NCBI RefSeq assembly: GCF_001510655.1
Contig: NZ_LMVC01000001.1
Span: 66,664-130,663 of the forward strand
Origin: Fictibacillus sp. FJAT-27399
GTDB taxonomy: Bacteria; Bacillota; Bacilli; Bacillales; Fictibacillaceae
DNA: 64,000 nt
Direction: 5' to 3'
Positions 33,450 through 41,980 of this stretch are shown here, one piece after another; the first letter of the stretch is position 1; each line of letters opens with the position of its first letter. A program made the translations under genes and the position numbers. Under the pieces are notes generated by a model, which ran no database searches, was not told where the DNA came from, and was given only the letters and a program-made list of their open reading frames with translations.

Positions 33450-35510
33450 ATGGAAACTCAAAAGAAAACCAAAAAGAAAAAGAACCACCTTCCTTTTCGC
33501 TTAAATATACTATTTGTTGCCGTCTTTCTGCTTTTCTCCGTCCTCATACTGCGTCTCGGTGTTCTTCAAATCGTCAATGGGGAAGAAAAAAGACAGGAAT
33601 CTGAAGCCATAAAAAAAGAAGAAGCTAAGAAAGAATCTCCGCGCGGAAAGATTCTTGACCGCAATCAGCGGGTTGTGGTGGACAATCAACCTTATTTTAC
33701 GCTGACGTATACGAAAACAAGCAGTACAAAAGCAGAAGATACATATAAGGTTGCCAAATGGCTGTCTCAGCATATTCAAGTGGAGAAGAAGAAAATTCCT
33801 GAGCGTGATAAAAAAGACTTTTTTATCGTAAAAACAGGAGTGGCTAATCTTATGAAAGAACGCCTTACCCCGGCTGAAACAAAAAAACTTAACAATGAAA
33901 AAGAATACAAGCTGCTGGTCAGCCGGATCACAAAAAAGGACCTCGATACACTGACAAAAAAAGATCTGCAGATTCTTGCCATCAAACGAGAAATGGATGC
34001 CGGTTATGCTTATTCCGCTTCACCAGTAAAGAAAAATTTAACAGACCGTGAAATTTCCATCATTTCTGAAAACCTGGATCAGCTTCCAGGCATTGATATC
34101 ATGCCGGATGCAGACCGGACGTATCCGTTCGGCGATTCGCTTAAGACCATTTTCGGCCGTGTGAAACAGATGCCGAAAGAACAGCAGGACTATCTTGCAG
34201 CGATGAACTACGACCGTACCGATCAGGTTGGAATCAGCGGGCTTGAAGCACAGTATCAGGAAACACTTCGCGGTACGAAAGAAAAAAGCATCTATCTGAC
34301 GAATCCGAAAACAGGGAAAACGCTCGGAGAACCGAAAGTAATTCCCGGCAAACGCGGAAAAGACCTCGTTTTGACGATCGATATGGAACTTCAGCATAAG
34401 ATGGAAAAAGTACTTGAAGAAGAAATCAGAAAAGGCCGTGCTGACCGGGGAAATGAAATGATGAGGTCTGCATATATCGTCATGATGAACCCGAAGACAG
34501 GGGAAATCTATACAATCGCCGGCAAAAAGATGGACAGCAGCGGAAAGTTTGTGAATGACTCGTACGGAGCTCTATTCGACGCTTACGAGATGGGATCTGC
34601 TGTCAAGGGAGCGACCGTTCTTACCGGTCTGCATAAGGGTGCCATCCACATGGGGGAATATATATACGATGCGCCGATCAAAATCGGCAAGACAACAAAG
34701 AAATCTCATGCGAACATGGGGAGCATCAATGATTTAACCGCATTAAAGAAATCATCAAACGTTTATATGTTTAATATTGCTATGAGACTTGGAAAATACA
34801 GCTATAGCAATAAAAGCTTTTATGGAGATAACCGTTACCTTGGCTATGATGTCATGCGCTATTATTTCAGCCAGTTCGGATTAGGGGTAAAAACTGGCAT
34901 CGATTTTCCGAATGAATCCACAGGCTATTTCGGAGGTTATCAAGAGCTTGGTAATATGCTCGACATGGCCATTGGACAGTTTGACACCTATACTCCAATT
35001 CAGATGGTGCAATATGTTTCAACGATCGCAAACGGGGGATATCGCGTTCAGCCGAGGCTTGTGAAGGAAATCCGTGAACCGCAGACGGAAGTACAGCATG
35101 AAGGCAAGCTTGTGGAGCGGTTTGAACCGAATATTCTTAATGAAATTGATATGGATAAAAGCTATATCAATCGGGTGCAGCAAGGCTTCTGGGAGGTGTA
35201 CCACTCTCCGGGCGGAACAGCCGCACAGTATTTTAACAATCCGAAATATCATAATCCGGCAGGGAAAACAGGTACTGCCCAGGTTAAGAAATATGATCAC
35301 AACGGAAACTTTATTGCGAACAAAGATAACCTGACATTGGTCGGCTATGCCCCTTATGATAATCCGGAAATAGCTTTTGCGATTATTGTACCAGATGCGT
35401 CACCGTACAGCGGAACACAGGCGGTTAACAAGCACATTGGACAAAGAGCATTGGAGGCGTACTGGGATTTGAAAAAGAAAACAGAGACAGAAGAAAAAGC
35501 GAAACAATAA
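33450..35510 (+). CDS. Class B penicillin-binding protein 2 (PbpA/PbpH-like transpeptidase)
   Basis: A 686-residue protein: short cytoplasmic Lys-rich start, one TM helix ([21 protein letters not shown]), a dimerisation domain starting [17 protein letters not shown], then the transpeptidase. Active-site motifs are SAVK (SxxK, nucleophile Ser), SSN (SxN) and KTGTAQ (KTG). It cross-links lateral-wall peptidoglycan together with the rod complex; B. subtilis PbpA and PbpH are the nearest types. GGAGGGAAAGGG precedes the ATG. A 15-T run lies in the upstream intergenic space. Confidence 0.93.
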   Translation: METQKKTKKKKNHLPFRLNILFVAVFLLFSVLILRLGVLQIVNGEEKRQESEAIKKEEAKKESPRGKILDRNQRVVVDNQPYFTLTYTKTSSTKAEDTYKVAKWLSQHIQVEKKKIPERDKKDFFIVKTGVANLMKERLTPAETKKLNNEKEYKLLVSRITKKDLDTLTKKDLQILAIKREMDAGYAYSASPVKKNLTDREISIISENLDQLPGIDIMPDADRTYPFGDSLKTIFGRVKQMPKEQQDYLAAMNYDRTDQVGISGLEAQYQETLRGTKEKSIYLTNPKTGKTLGEPKVIPGKRGKDLVLTIDMELQHKMEKVLEEEIRKGRADRGNEMMRSAYIVMMNPKTGEIYTIAGKKMDSSGKFVNDSYGALFDAYEMGSAVKGATVLTGLHKGAIHMGEYIYDAPIKIGKTTKKSHANMGSINDLTALKKSSNVYMFNIAMRLGKYSYSNKSFYGDNRYLGYDVMRYYFSQFGLGVKTGIDFPNESTGYFGGYQELGNMLDMAIGQFDTYTPIQMVQYVSTIANGGYRVQPRLVKEIREPQTEVQHEGKLVERFEPNILNEIDMDKSYINRVQQGFWEVYHSPGGTAAQYFNNPKYHNPAGKTGTAQVKKYDHNGNFIANKDNLTLVGYAPYDNPEIAFAIIVPDASPYSGTQAVNKHIGQRALEAYWDLKKKTETEEKAKQ

Positions 35511-35514
35511 AAAG

Positions 35515-35545
35515 AAGCACTGAGCGAAGCTCAGTGCTTTAATTA
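35515..35545 (+). terminator. Terminator of the PBP gene
   Basis: Perfect AAGCACTGAGC/GCTCAGTGCTT stem with 3-nt loop. Confidence 0.85.
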
Positions 35546-35593
35546 TGGGTTTTGGTTGCTGGAAAACAATTTGCGTTAATCGTAGTTCATAAT

Positions 35594-35626
35594 GACAAGG
35601 AAAAGATCTGCATCTTTTCCTTGTTC
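35594..35626 (-). terminator. Terminator of the minus-strand YjcZ gene
   Basis: GACAAGGAAAAGAT/ATCTTTTCCTTGTTC hairpin just past the stop codon. Confidence 0.7.
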
Positions 35627-35632
35627 AGTGCA

Positions 35633-35725
35633 TTAGCAGAATGCACAAGCACAACCGATGATAATCAAAAGCACGAACAGTACCACGATCAAAGCGAAAC
35701 CACTTCCGCCTGCTGCGAATCCCAT
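35633..35725 (-). CDS. YjcZ-family sporulation mini-protein
   Basis: A 30-residue protein: MGFAAGGSGFALIVVLF, then LLIIIGCACAFC. The single hydrophobic helix with Gly-rich start and Cys-rich end is the YjcZ/SscA-type spore protein family. AAGGAGGTAAC precedes the ATG (35725), which is the real start inside a longer open frame. Members of this family are spore-assembly or coat associated. Confidence 0.85.
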   Translation of the reverse strand: MGFAAGGSGFALIVVLFVLLIIIGCACAFC

Positions 35726-35926
35726 ATGTGTTACCTCCTTTGTCATAAACTCCAACATCTCCCTAACACTATATGGTGCTTTGCTTGTTTTGTATGGGAC
35801 AAATGCGGATATGCTTGGAAAATGGGCTCCGATTGCATTCACCATTTCAATTCAAAGCCGGTAATTAAAAAATGAAAGTTCTTAAAAAAATAGACTCTTG
35901 TACCGTTTCACAAAGCCTGTCTCCTT

Positions 35927-35935
35927 CATATGTTA
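35927..35935 (+). promoter_or_regulatory. Candidate sigma-E/K -10 element
   Basis: CATATGTTA fits the CATANNNTA -10 of mother-cell sigma factors, 43 nt before the second YjcZ gene; an AC lies at 35910-35911, close to a sigma-K -35 position. Confidence 0.35.
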
Positions 35936-35977
35936 TGGGTGTAGATCGTTAAATATCTCGAAAGAGGAGGTAACAAA

Positions 35978-36070
35978 ATGTCATTTGGATGCGGTGGAAG
36001 TGGTTTCGCTCTTATTGTGGTGCTGTTCATTTTGTTAATTATCATAGGCTGTGCTTGTGCATTTTGCTAA
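35978..36070 (+). CDS. YjcZ-family sporulation mini-protein, second copy
   Basis: A 30-residue protein (MSFGCGGSGFALIVVLF, then LLIIIGCACAFC), identical to the minus-strand copy over most of the length; it differs only near the N-terminus and at one helix residue (Val/Ile). AGAGGAGGTAAC precedes ATG 35978. It is too short for usual gene finding. The two copies are divergent, 252 bp apart, and presumably arose by inverted duplication. Confidence 0.85.
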   Translation: MSFGCGGSGFALIVVLFILLIIIGCACAFC

Positions 36071-36101
36071 GCCCTGATCCGGCATGAATAACAGTAAACA
36101 G

Positions 36102-36140
36102 AAAAGACCCCCTGATGTTTGTGTCTGGGTGGTCTTTTTT
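36102..36140 (+). terminator. Terminator after the second YjcZ gene
   Basis: AAAAGACCCCC/GGGTGGTCTTTT stem and T run. Confidence 0.75.
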
Positions 36141-36193
36141 TACGTTTTCCAGTAAAGTATATATAGCAATGAGGAAAGTAAAGGAGATGTAAC

Positions 36194-36736
36194 ATGAAGA
36201 AGTACATATTGATTCTTACCGCTGTTTTTTTTCTTTGTTCTGCGTCAATTGCATCCGCCCATACCGGCCTTGAATCTTCACAGCCGGCAGAAGGTGCTGT
36301 GATCAAAGAAAACATAAGCAAGATCACGTTAACTTTTGAATCAAAAATTGAAAATTTAAGCACGATGAAAGTCACTAAGGATGGAAAACCCTTAGATGTA
36401 AAAGTGGACGTAAAGAATAACATCATGACAGGCACGGCGCCCTCACCGCTTGAAAATGGGAAGTATAAAGTAAATTACAAAATTATCGGTGCTGATGGCC
36501 ATATTATCCAAAAAGATTATTCCTTTGCTGTTCAGAAGCCCAAAGAAGAGAAGGCGGTAAAGGAAGCACCTAAAAAAGAAAAAGCAAAAGGTGAAAAGAC
36601 CCAAAAAGAAGAACAACAGAAAAAAGCTGAAAAGGCGGAATCGAGGTCGAACAATGCAGCAGCCCCGCTGTTTATCGTAGTGCTGCTGATCGTGATTATC
36701 GGAGCCGTGCTATTCATTAAACGAAGAAAATCATAA
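36194..36736 (+). CDS. Membrane-anchored CopC-domain protein
   Basis: A 180-residue secreted protein. The signal peptide ends ASIASA, leaving an N-terminal His (HTGLESSQPAEGA) as in CopC, where His1 helps bind Cu(II). The beta-sandwich runs to YSFAVQK with DGHII near its end, then a Lys/Glu/Gln-rich linker and a C-terminal TM helix (LFIVVLLIVIIGAVLFI). There is no fused CopD domain, unlike YcnJ. It probably binds copper at the cell surface. AAGGAGATG precedes the ATG. Confidence 0.85.
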   Translation: MKKYILILTAVFFLCSASIASAHTGLESSQPAEGAVIKENISKITLTFESKIENLSTMKVTKDGKPLDVKVDVKNNIMTGTAPSPLENGKYKVNYKIIGADGHIIQKDYSFAVQKPKEEKAVKEAPKKEKAKGEKTQKEEQQKKAEKAESRSNNAAAPLFIVVLLIVIIGAVLFIKRRKS

Positions 36737-36746
36737 TTAAGACATA

Positions 36747-36787
36747 AAAGCAGGACCATGATTCATCCAATCATGGTCCTGCTTTCT
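36747..36787. terminator. Bidirectional terminator
   Basis: Fifteen-pair AAAGCAGGACCATGA/TCATGGTCCTGCTTT hairpin between the convergent CopC-like and znuA genes. Confidence 0.88.
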
Positions 36788-37713
36788 TATCTTAAGGCCT
36801 GTTTCAAGACTTGAACGTTTTTTTGCATAAGTGATAAATAATCTTCGTTCGCCTCAGCATCCTTAGGAATAAGGGTCTCTAAGTTTCTTAATTTCAGTGT
36901 TTTTGTTCCTGTTTCATGCTCTACAACTCTGGCCAGTTTATCGCTGGCACTGTTTTCAAGAAGAACATAGTGAATATGTTTTGCTTTAACGTGTTTGATC
37001 AGGTCTTGCAGCTGTCTTTGTGACGGTTCCTGAGAAGTTGACAGTCCGGAAACTGGAATCTGTTTCAGGCCGTACCGATGTTCCCAGTATCCATAGGCAG
37101 CATGAGAAACAATAATCTCCTTATGCGGGCTTTTCTTGATCGTTTGATTGAACGAGGTATCAAGCTTTTTAAGATCCTTCTTAAGTGATAGGTAATTCTT
37201 TGTGAAGTCAGCTTTGGCTTTTGGGTTCAGCTTAATTAACGCCTGTTCGATGTTCTTGGCCATTTGGATTGAATAAACCGGATCAAGCCAAATGTGGGGA
37301 TCTTTATCTCCATGTTCGTCAGGGTCCTCATCACGATGCTCCACTTTTTCCAGTGTGAGGCCCTTGGCTGCTTTTATGGATTCAACCCCTTCGTTTTTTA
37401 CCGTTTCATTTACTTTATCAGCAAATCCTTCGATTCCTGTACCGTTATAGATGAATGCATCACTGTCTGAAATTTTGATCATGTCTTTCGTAGACGGTTC
37501 AAAAGAATGAGCATCGGTGCCTGGAGGGATTACATTTGATACAGAAACATGCTTTCCGCCGATCCTTTTCGTAAAGTATTCCAGGGGATAAAGTGTTGTA
37601 GTTATGGTAAGCTTATGAGGGCTATTTAATTTATGTTTAGTGCCATTCGCGCAGCCAGATAGTATCATTGATCCTATGATCATAAACGTCAAGGCCGCAT
37701 AGTGTCTTTTCAT
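36787..37713 (-). CDS. znuA: Zinc ABC transporter substrate-binding lipoprotein
   Basis: A 308-residue cluster A-I metal-binding protein. The lipobox is MILSGC. The short acidic His-rich loop (HRDEDPDEHGDKDPHIWLDP), His in TDAHSFEPS, and VSHAAYGYWEHRYGL with its conserved His mark the zinc site. PVSGLSTSQEPS is typical of ZnuA/AdcA. No permease or ATPase gene is adjacent, so they must lie elsewhere. A Zur-like box lies upstream. Confidence 0.88.
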   Translation of the reverse strand: MKRHYAALTFMIIGSMILSGCANGTKHKLNSPHKLTITTTLYPLEYFTKRIGGKHVSVSNVIPPGTDAHSFEPSTKDMIKISDSDAFIYNGTGIEGFADKVNETVKNEGVESIKAAKGLTLEKVEHRDEDPDEHGDKDPHIWLDPVYSIQMAKNIEQALIKLNPKAKADFTKNYLSLKKDLKKLDTSFNQTIKKSPHKEIIVSHAAYGYWEHRYGLKQIPVSGLSTSQEPSQRQLQDLIKHVKAKHIHYVLLENSASDKLARVVEHETGTKTLKLRNLETLIPKDAEANEDYLSLMQKNVQVLKQALR

Positions 37714-37757
37714 ATGAGTGCTCCTTCCAAACGCATTAAAAATAATTCATCTTATTA

Positions 37758-37777
37758 TAACGGAAACATTACGTTTT
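37758..37777 (-). promoter_or_regulatory. Candidate Zur box upstream of znuA
   Basis: AACGGAAACATTACGTTTT has one strong half-site (ATTACGTTTT) and one degenerate half-site, resembling the AAACGTAAT-n-ATTACGTTT type Zur operator. Zur control of znuA is established in B. subtilis; here it is inferred. Confidence 0.45.
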
Positions 37778-37884
37778 GCAAAGCGTATTTGTTCCGATTT
37801 ATTTTTGAGCATGCAAAAGGATAGACTTCTGGCCATGAATAAAGGATAATACATCCATTACAACCTCCGGGAAAGGGGAAGCAA

Positions 37885-38397
37885 ATGAGTGTAGAAGATC
37901 ATAAAAGACAGGCTCCTTCTTCTGTCTGCTGCAAAATTATTACTGTGAGTGATACGAGAACAGAAGAAACCGATCGCAGCGGCACTCTTATAAAAGAGCA
38001 GTTAACGCTGAACGGCCATACTGTGGGAGACTATGTAATTGTAAAAGATGAGCGAGGGGAAATCGAATCTGCTGTCTTGGCAGGGTGTGAAGCAAGTGAT
38101 ATCCAGGCTATTTTAATTAATGGCGGGACTGGCATTGCTGCCAGGGATGTTACCATTGAGACGCTAAAACCATTGTTTACAAAGGAAATTACAGGTTTTG
38201 GCGAGCTTTTCAGGATGTTAAGTTATACCGAGGATATTGGATCTGCAGCCATTCTGAGCAGAGCAGCGGCAGGAGTTGTTGGCTCCACAGCGGTTTTTGC
38301 AATGCCCGGATCTACAGGAGCGGCAGCTTTAGCCATGAAAAAGCTGATTCTCCCCGAGGTCTCTCATGTCATTCGGGAAATCAATAAAGATTTATAA
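37885..38397 (+). CDS. moaB: Molybdenum cofactor biosynthesis protein MoaB/MogA
   Basis: A 170-residue molybdopterin adenylyltransferase-like protein. ITVSDTR starts the domain; INGGTGIAARDVTIETL is the MPT-binding motif; GELFRMLSYTEDIGSAAILSRAAAGV and AMPGSTGAAALAMKKLI complete the family pattern. GGGAAAGGGG precedes the ATG. It supports molybdoenzymes such as the FdhF-like protein at the start of the window. Divergent from znuA. Confidence 0.92.
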   Translation: MSVEDHKRQAPSSVCCKIITVSDTRTEETDRSGTLIKEQLTLNGHTVGDYVIVKDERGEIESAVLAGCEASDIQAILINGGTGIAARDVTIETLKPLFTKEITGFGELFRMLSYTEDIGSAAILSRAAAGVVGSTAVFAMPGSTGAAALAMKKLILPEVSHVIREINKDL

Positions 38398-38540
38398 AGA
38401 AGAAAAACAAGTCAGATCTTCCGTTTAGTGGTCATAAATGTATACTCTATCCAATAAATTTCAGTAAAGAGCCATGAATGCTGAAACTATTTAATTGGAT
38501 CCACGTATACTATACTATGAAAACGCTTTAACGGGAGGAA

Positions 38541-38747
38541 ATGATGGGCGGATTATTGCGGAAAGCCGTTGAAGAGAGGAAGAATTTCCTTATTCAGATG
38601 CTAAAGAAAAACGGGATAAGCAAAGAAGTGGAAGCAGAGCTTTCCACATGGCCATTGACTGAATTGGAAGAAGAATATAAAAGCTGGCTTTTTCAGCAAA
38701 ATTATGGGGTGGACCCTGGCAAAAAAAGTTTAAATAAAACACAGTGA
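38541..38747 (+). CDS. Small protein resembling Fur-regulated basic protein FbpA
   Basis: A 68-residue protein (LLRKAVEERKNFLIQMLKKNG, later LTELEEEYKSW), similar in length and pattern to FbpA, which cooperates with the FsrA small RNA in iron sparing. GGGAGGAA precedes the double ATG. I see no clear Fur box in the 140 bp upstream, so iron control is not supported by sequence. Assignment is tentative. Confidence 0.55.
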   Translation: MMGGLLRKAVEERKNFLIQMLKKNGISKEVEAELSTWPLTELEEEYKSWLFQQNYGVDPGKKSLNKTQ

Positions 38748-38880
38748 GGGAATAGACAATAGAACGTATGTGTCCTTCTTAGGGCTTTTTTTGTGTGATG
38801 GCTTATTACTGCTCATCTATTTTATTTTTTGTTATAGTAGAAAAGAACGGCTGCATTTTATGGTTAAAGGAGATCACAGC

Positions 38881-39303
38881 ATGAACATAGCTTTTTATCT
38901 ATTGCCTAAAGAAGAGGTTAAATATTTGAATCCTGAATCGACCATCAGGCAGGCATTGGAGAAGCTTTCTTATCACAAATATACATCTGTTCCCCTTGTT
39001 TCAGAGGAAGGGCAGTATGTCGGTACGCTCACAGAAGGGGATCTGCTTTGGAAATTGAAAGAAGCGTTCGACCTTGGCTTCTACGATGTGGTGAAAACAA
39101 AACTGAAGGATGTTCCACAGCGTGTGAACAACATCTCAGTATCAATCAATTCAAATATGGAAGATTTAATTACGTTGGCAACTGACCAGAACTTTATTCC
39201 GGTGACTGACGACGACGGGCATTTTATTGGGATTATCCGCCGCCGGGACATCATTAAGTACTGCGCAAATACAATATGGAATAACAAAATAAATGAAAAC
39301 TAG
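38881..39303 (+). CDS. Two-CBS-domain protein
   Basis: A 140-residue stand-alone CBS pair: first repeat TIRQALEKLSYHKYTSVPLVSEEGQYVGTLTEGDLL, second VSINSNMEDLITLATDQNFIPVTDDDGHFIGIIRRRDII. CBS pairs bind adenine nucleotides and act as energy sensors. AAAGGAGAT precedes ATG 38881; the open frame from 38770 is upstream noise. Partner unknown. Confidence 0.85.
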   Translation: MNIAFYLLPKEEVKYLNPESTIRQALEKLSYHKYTSVPLVSEEGQYVGTLTEGDLLWKLKEAFDLGFYDVVKTKLKDVPQRVNNISVSINSNMEDLITLATDQNFIPVTDDDGHFIGIIRRRDIIKYCANTIWNNKINEN

Positions 39304-39310
39304 GTGTTGA

Positions 39311-39363
39311 CAAATACTATATTTAGTGTGAAAGTAAATGTATTAAACTAAATATAGTATTTG
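39311..39363 (+). promoter_or_regulatory. Paired NrdR boxes in the nrd promoter
   Basis: Box 1 ATACTATATTTAGTGT (39314-39329) and box 2 AAACTAAATATAGTAT (39345-39360) match the 16-bp NrdR consensus ACACwATATATwGTGT. Their centres are 31 bp apart, the usual three-turn spacing. The arms CAAATACTATATTTAGT and ACTAAATATAGTATTTG form a perfect 17-bp inverted repeat. TTGACA at 39307 overlaps the left edge. NrdR represses RNR genes when dATP/ATP is high. Confidence 0.88.
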
Positions 39364-39370
39364 AAACAAG

Positions 39371-39540
39371 AGGTGTCTTGTAAGACTTAATAGGGAATCC
39401 GGTAAAACAATCCGGAGCTGTCCCCGCAACTGTCATGTGGACGAAATGAGAATCCACTGTGTAAGAAACGCGCACGATCGTGTGGCTTTTACATGGGAAG
39501 GCTCAGAGTAGGAGGAAGCATTAGCCAGTAGACCTGCCTT
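39371..39540 (+). promoter_or_regulatory. Cobalamin (B12) riboswitch
   Basis: Has the conserved blocks AATAGGGAATCCGGT, CCGGAGCTGTCCCCGCAACT (B12-box region) and GAAGCATTAGCCAGTAGACCTGCC at the 3' end. AGGT near 39371 pairs with ACCT near 39533 to close the structure. It lies in the leader of ribonucleotide reductase, followed by terminator hairpins; expression should be off when adenosylcobalamin is available. Confidence 0.95.
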
Positions 39541-39578
39541 TTTGTTTCACGATTTTGATTCTTCGGGGATTGGGAAGC

Positions 39579-39665
39579 AAAAACGGCACACTTTACTGCT
39601 ATTTTTGATTCTTATAACTCGTGTCGTTTTTTTAGGCTCATCCACTGGATGGGCCTTTTTATTTT
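39579..39665 (+). terminator. Riboswitch expression platform, two hairpins
   Basis: AAAAACG..ACAC (39579-)/GTGTCGTTTTT is a bulged long-loop stem. Then GGCTCATCC (39635-39643)/GGATGGGCC (39647-39655), 3-nt loop, is followed by TTTTTATTTT: a strong intrinsic terminator just before the RNR binding site. Confidence 0.85.
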
Positions 39666-39687
39666 GCAGATTTTTAGAGGAGGAGAT

Positions 39688-41961
39688 TTGACTTTGGTTA
39701 TAGCAGGCGGAACAGATCATCTTGTTATGAATTGGCTGGATGAAATTCTATTGGGCTTTCCCCAGCTTGATAAAAAGGAAGAGTATACAGAACAGGTAGG
39801 CTATTATGCTGATAAAAGCAGTTCTCAAACAGAAGCGATGAATATGGCTATTTTGCATGCACTTGAAAGAATTTCAATGCATGAGCCGGATTGGACCTTC
39901 GTCGCAGGAAGAATTCATCTTAAAAAAATCTACTCTGATGCAGTAAAAAACAGGGGGAGCCAAGGAGTTCATGGATATGGCCACTTCTATGGATTAATTC
40001 GTACACTGACAGACAAAGGAATCTATGATAAGAACCTGTTAAGCAGCTATTCACCAGAAGAAATAGATGAGCTTGAAGCGATGATTGTCCCTCAAAGGGA
40101 TGAACTTTTTACATATATAGGACTTCGTACATTGGCTGACCGTTATCTTGCCAAATCGCATGAAGGCAAAGTGTTTGAATTGCCTCAGGAACGTTTTATG
40201 ATCATCGCGATGTCCTTGATGTCCAACGAACCTTCAGACCGCCGCATGGAGCTGATTAAAGAAGCTTACTGGGCAATGTCGAATCTGTATATGACCGTGG
40301 CAACTCCTACACTTGCCAATGCGGGTAAAAGCTATGGCCAGCTGTCAAGCTGCTTCATCGATACGATGGATGACAGCCTTCGAGGAATCTATGATTCTAC
40401 AACAGATGCAGCAACGCTCTCGAAAGGCGGAGGCGGGATCTCCGTTTACCTTGGCAAGATCAGAAGCCTTGGTTCAGAAATAAGAGGATTCAAGGGCAAT
40501 TCATCGGGCATTATTCCATGGGCGAAGCTGTTGAACCAGACAGCGGTCAGTGTCGATCAGCTTGGACAGAGAAAGGGAGCTATCGCCATCTACTACAATG
40601 TGTTCGGCAAAGATCTTTTTTCTTTTCTTGACGCCAAGCTGAATAATGGTGACGAACGGCAGCGGGTTCATGACCTGTTTTTGGGCCTCTGCATTCCGGA
40701 TTTATTTATGGAAAAGGCAGAGTCTAGAGAAGACTGGTATCTGTTTGATCCTTATACGGTAAAAAAAGTGATGGGCTATGAACTGGATGATTTTTTTGAT
40801 GAAGAACCCGGCAAAGGCAGTTTCCGCGATAAATATGATGAGTGCGTTGCCGCAGCCGAACAAGGGCTTTTGGGTGAAAAAGGTTCAGGAGGCTATGACG
40901 TTGTACCAGCCATTGAAATTTTTAAAAGAATCATGAAAAGCCAGCTGGAAACGGGAGTTCCGTATATGTTTTACCGGGACACGGTTAATCGGGCTAACCC
41001 GAATAAGCATGCCGGAATGGTCTACTGCAGCAATCTTTGCACGGAAATTGCCCAGAACGGATCAGCGACTACAGTCGAGGAGGAAGTAACACAGGAAGGT
41101 AAAATCTTGATCACAAAGAAACCTGGAGATTATGTGACTTGCAACTTAAGCTCTATTTCGCTTGCAAAGGCAGTAAAGGATGATGTGCTTGAGAGATTGA
41201 TCCCAATCCAAATCCGCATGCTAGATAATGTCATTGAAATGAACCAGGAGCGAATAGAAGTGAAACAAGCGGTGCTTACCAATAAGAAGTACAGGGCGAT
41301 CGGATTGGGTACATTTGGGCTGCATCACTTGCTGGCAGTGGAAGGAATACGCTGGGAATCAGAAGAAGCCGTAGCTTATAATGACTGTCTTTATGAAAAA
41401 ATCAGCTATTTAAGCATCAGAGCCAGCCATGAACTGGCGAAGGAAAAAGGCGCGTATCCAGCCTTTAAAGGATCTGACTGGGAAACCGGTGTTTATTTTG
41501 AAGACAGGAACTATGTGTCTGAAGAGTGGACTATATTAAAAGAACAGGTTCATCAGACTGGCCTGCGGAATGCATGGCTTATGGCGGTTGCTCCGAATGC
41601 GACGACCAGTTTAATTGCGAACTCCACAGCATCCGTCGATCCTATTTTTAAAAAAGAGTACTCTGAGGAGAAGAAGGATTTTAGGGTCCCGGTGACGGCT
41701 CCAGATCTTACCCCTCAGACAAGCTGGTATTATAAATCGGCATATGAGCTGGATCAGCATTGGAGCATCAGACAAAACGCCGTCAGACAGAAGCATGTAG
41801 ACCAGTCCATCTCGTTTAACTTTTATGTCAAAAATACGATTAAAGCGAAGGAACTTCTCGATCTTCACATGACGGCATGGAAATCAGGTCTCAAAACAAC
41901 GTATTATACGAGGTCTACATCTATTGCAGAATTGGAAGACTGTGAAAGCTGTTCCAGCTAA
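39688..41961 (+). CDS. nrdA: Ribonucleoside-diphosphate reductase alpha subunit (class I)
   Basis: About 757 residues. Catalytic motifs: GQLSSCF (first redox Cys), SNLCTEI (thiyl Cys), TCNLSSI (second redox Cys), APNATTS, and the C-terminal CESCSS thiol pair that re-reduces the site. Translation starts at TTG 39688 or 39694 after AGAGGAGGAG; the ATG at 39649 is inside the terminator. The protein begins close to the barrel, so no N-terminal ATP-cone is present and overall dATP inhibition is probably absent. It converts NDPs to dNDPs with the beta subunit. NrdR boxes and a B12 riboswitch control it. Confidence 0.94.
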   Translation: MTLVIAGGTDHLVMNWLDEILLGFPQLDKKEEYTEQVGYYADKSSSQTEAMNMAILHALERISMHEPDWTFVAGRIHLKKIYSDAVKNRGSQGVHGYGHFYGLIRTLTDKGIYDKNLLSSYSPEEIDELEAMIVPQRDELFTYIGLRTLADRYLAKSHEGKVFELPQERFMIIAMSLMSNEPSDRRMELIKEAYWAMSNLYMTVATPTLANAGKSYGQLSSCFIDTMDDSLRGIYDSTTDAATLSKGGGGISVYLGKIRSLGSEIRGFKGNSSGIIPWAKLLNQTAVSVDQLGQRKGAIAIYYNVFGKDLFSFLDAKLNNGDERQRVHDLFLGLCIPDLFMEKAESREDWYLFDPYTVKKVMGYELDDFFDEEPGKGSFRDKYDECVAAAEQGLLGEKGSGGYDVVPAIEIFKRIMKSQLETGVPYMFYRDTVNRANPNKHAGMVYCSNLCTEIAQNGSATTVEEEVTQEGKILITKKPGDYVTCNLSSISLAKAVKDDVLERLIPIQIRMLDNVIEMNQERIEVKQAVLTNKKYRAIGLGTFGLHHLLAVEGIRWESEEAVAYNDCLYEKISYLSIRASHELAKEKGAYPAFKGSDWETGVYFEDRNYVSEEWTILKEQVHQTGLRNAWLMAVAPNATTSLIANSTASVDPIFKKEYSEEKKDFRVPVTAPDLTPQTSWYYKSAYELDQHWSIRQNAVRQKHVDQSISFNFYVKNTIKAKELLDLHMTAWKSGLKTTYYTRSTSIAELEDCESCSS

Positions 41962-41980
41962 GAAGGGAGTTATTTTATTA

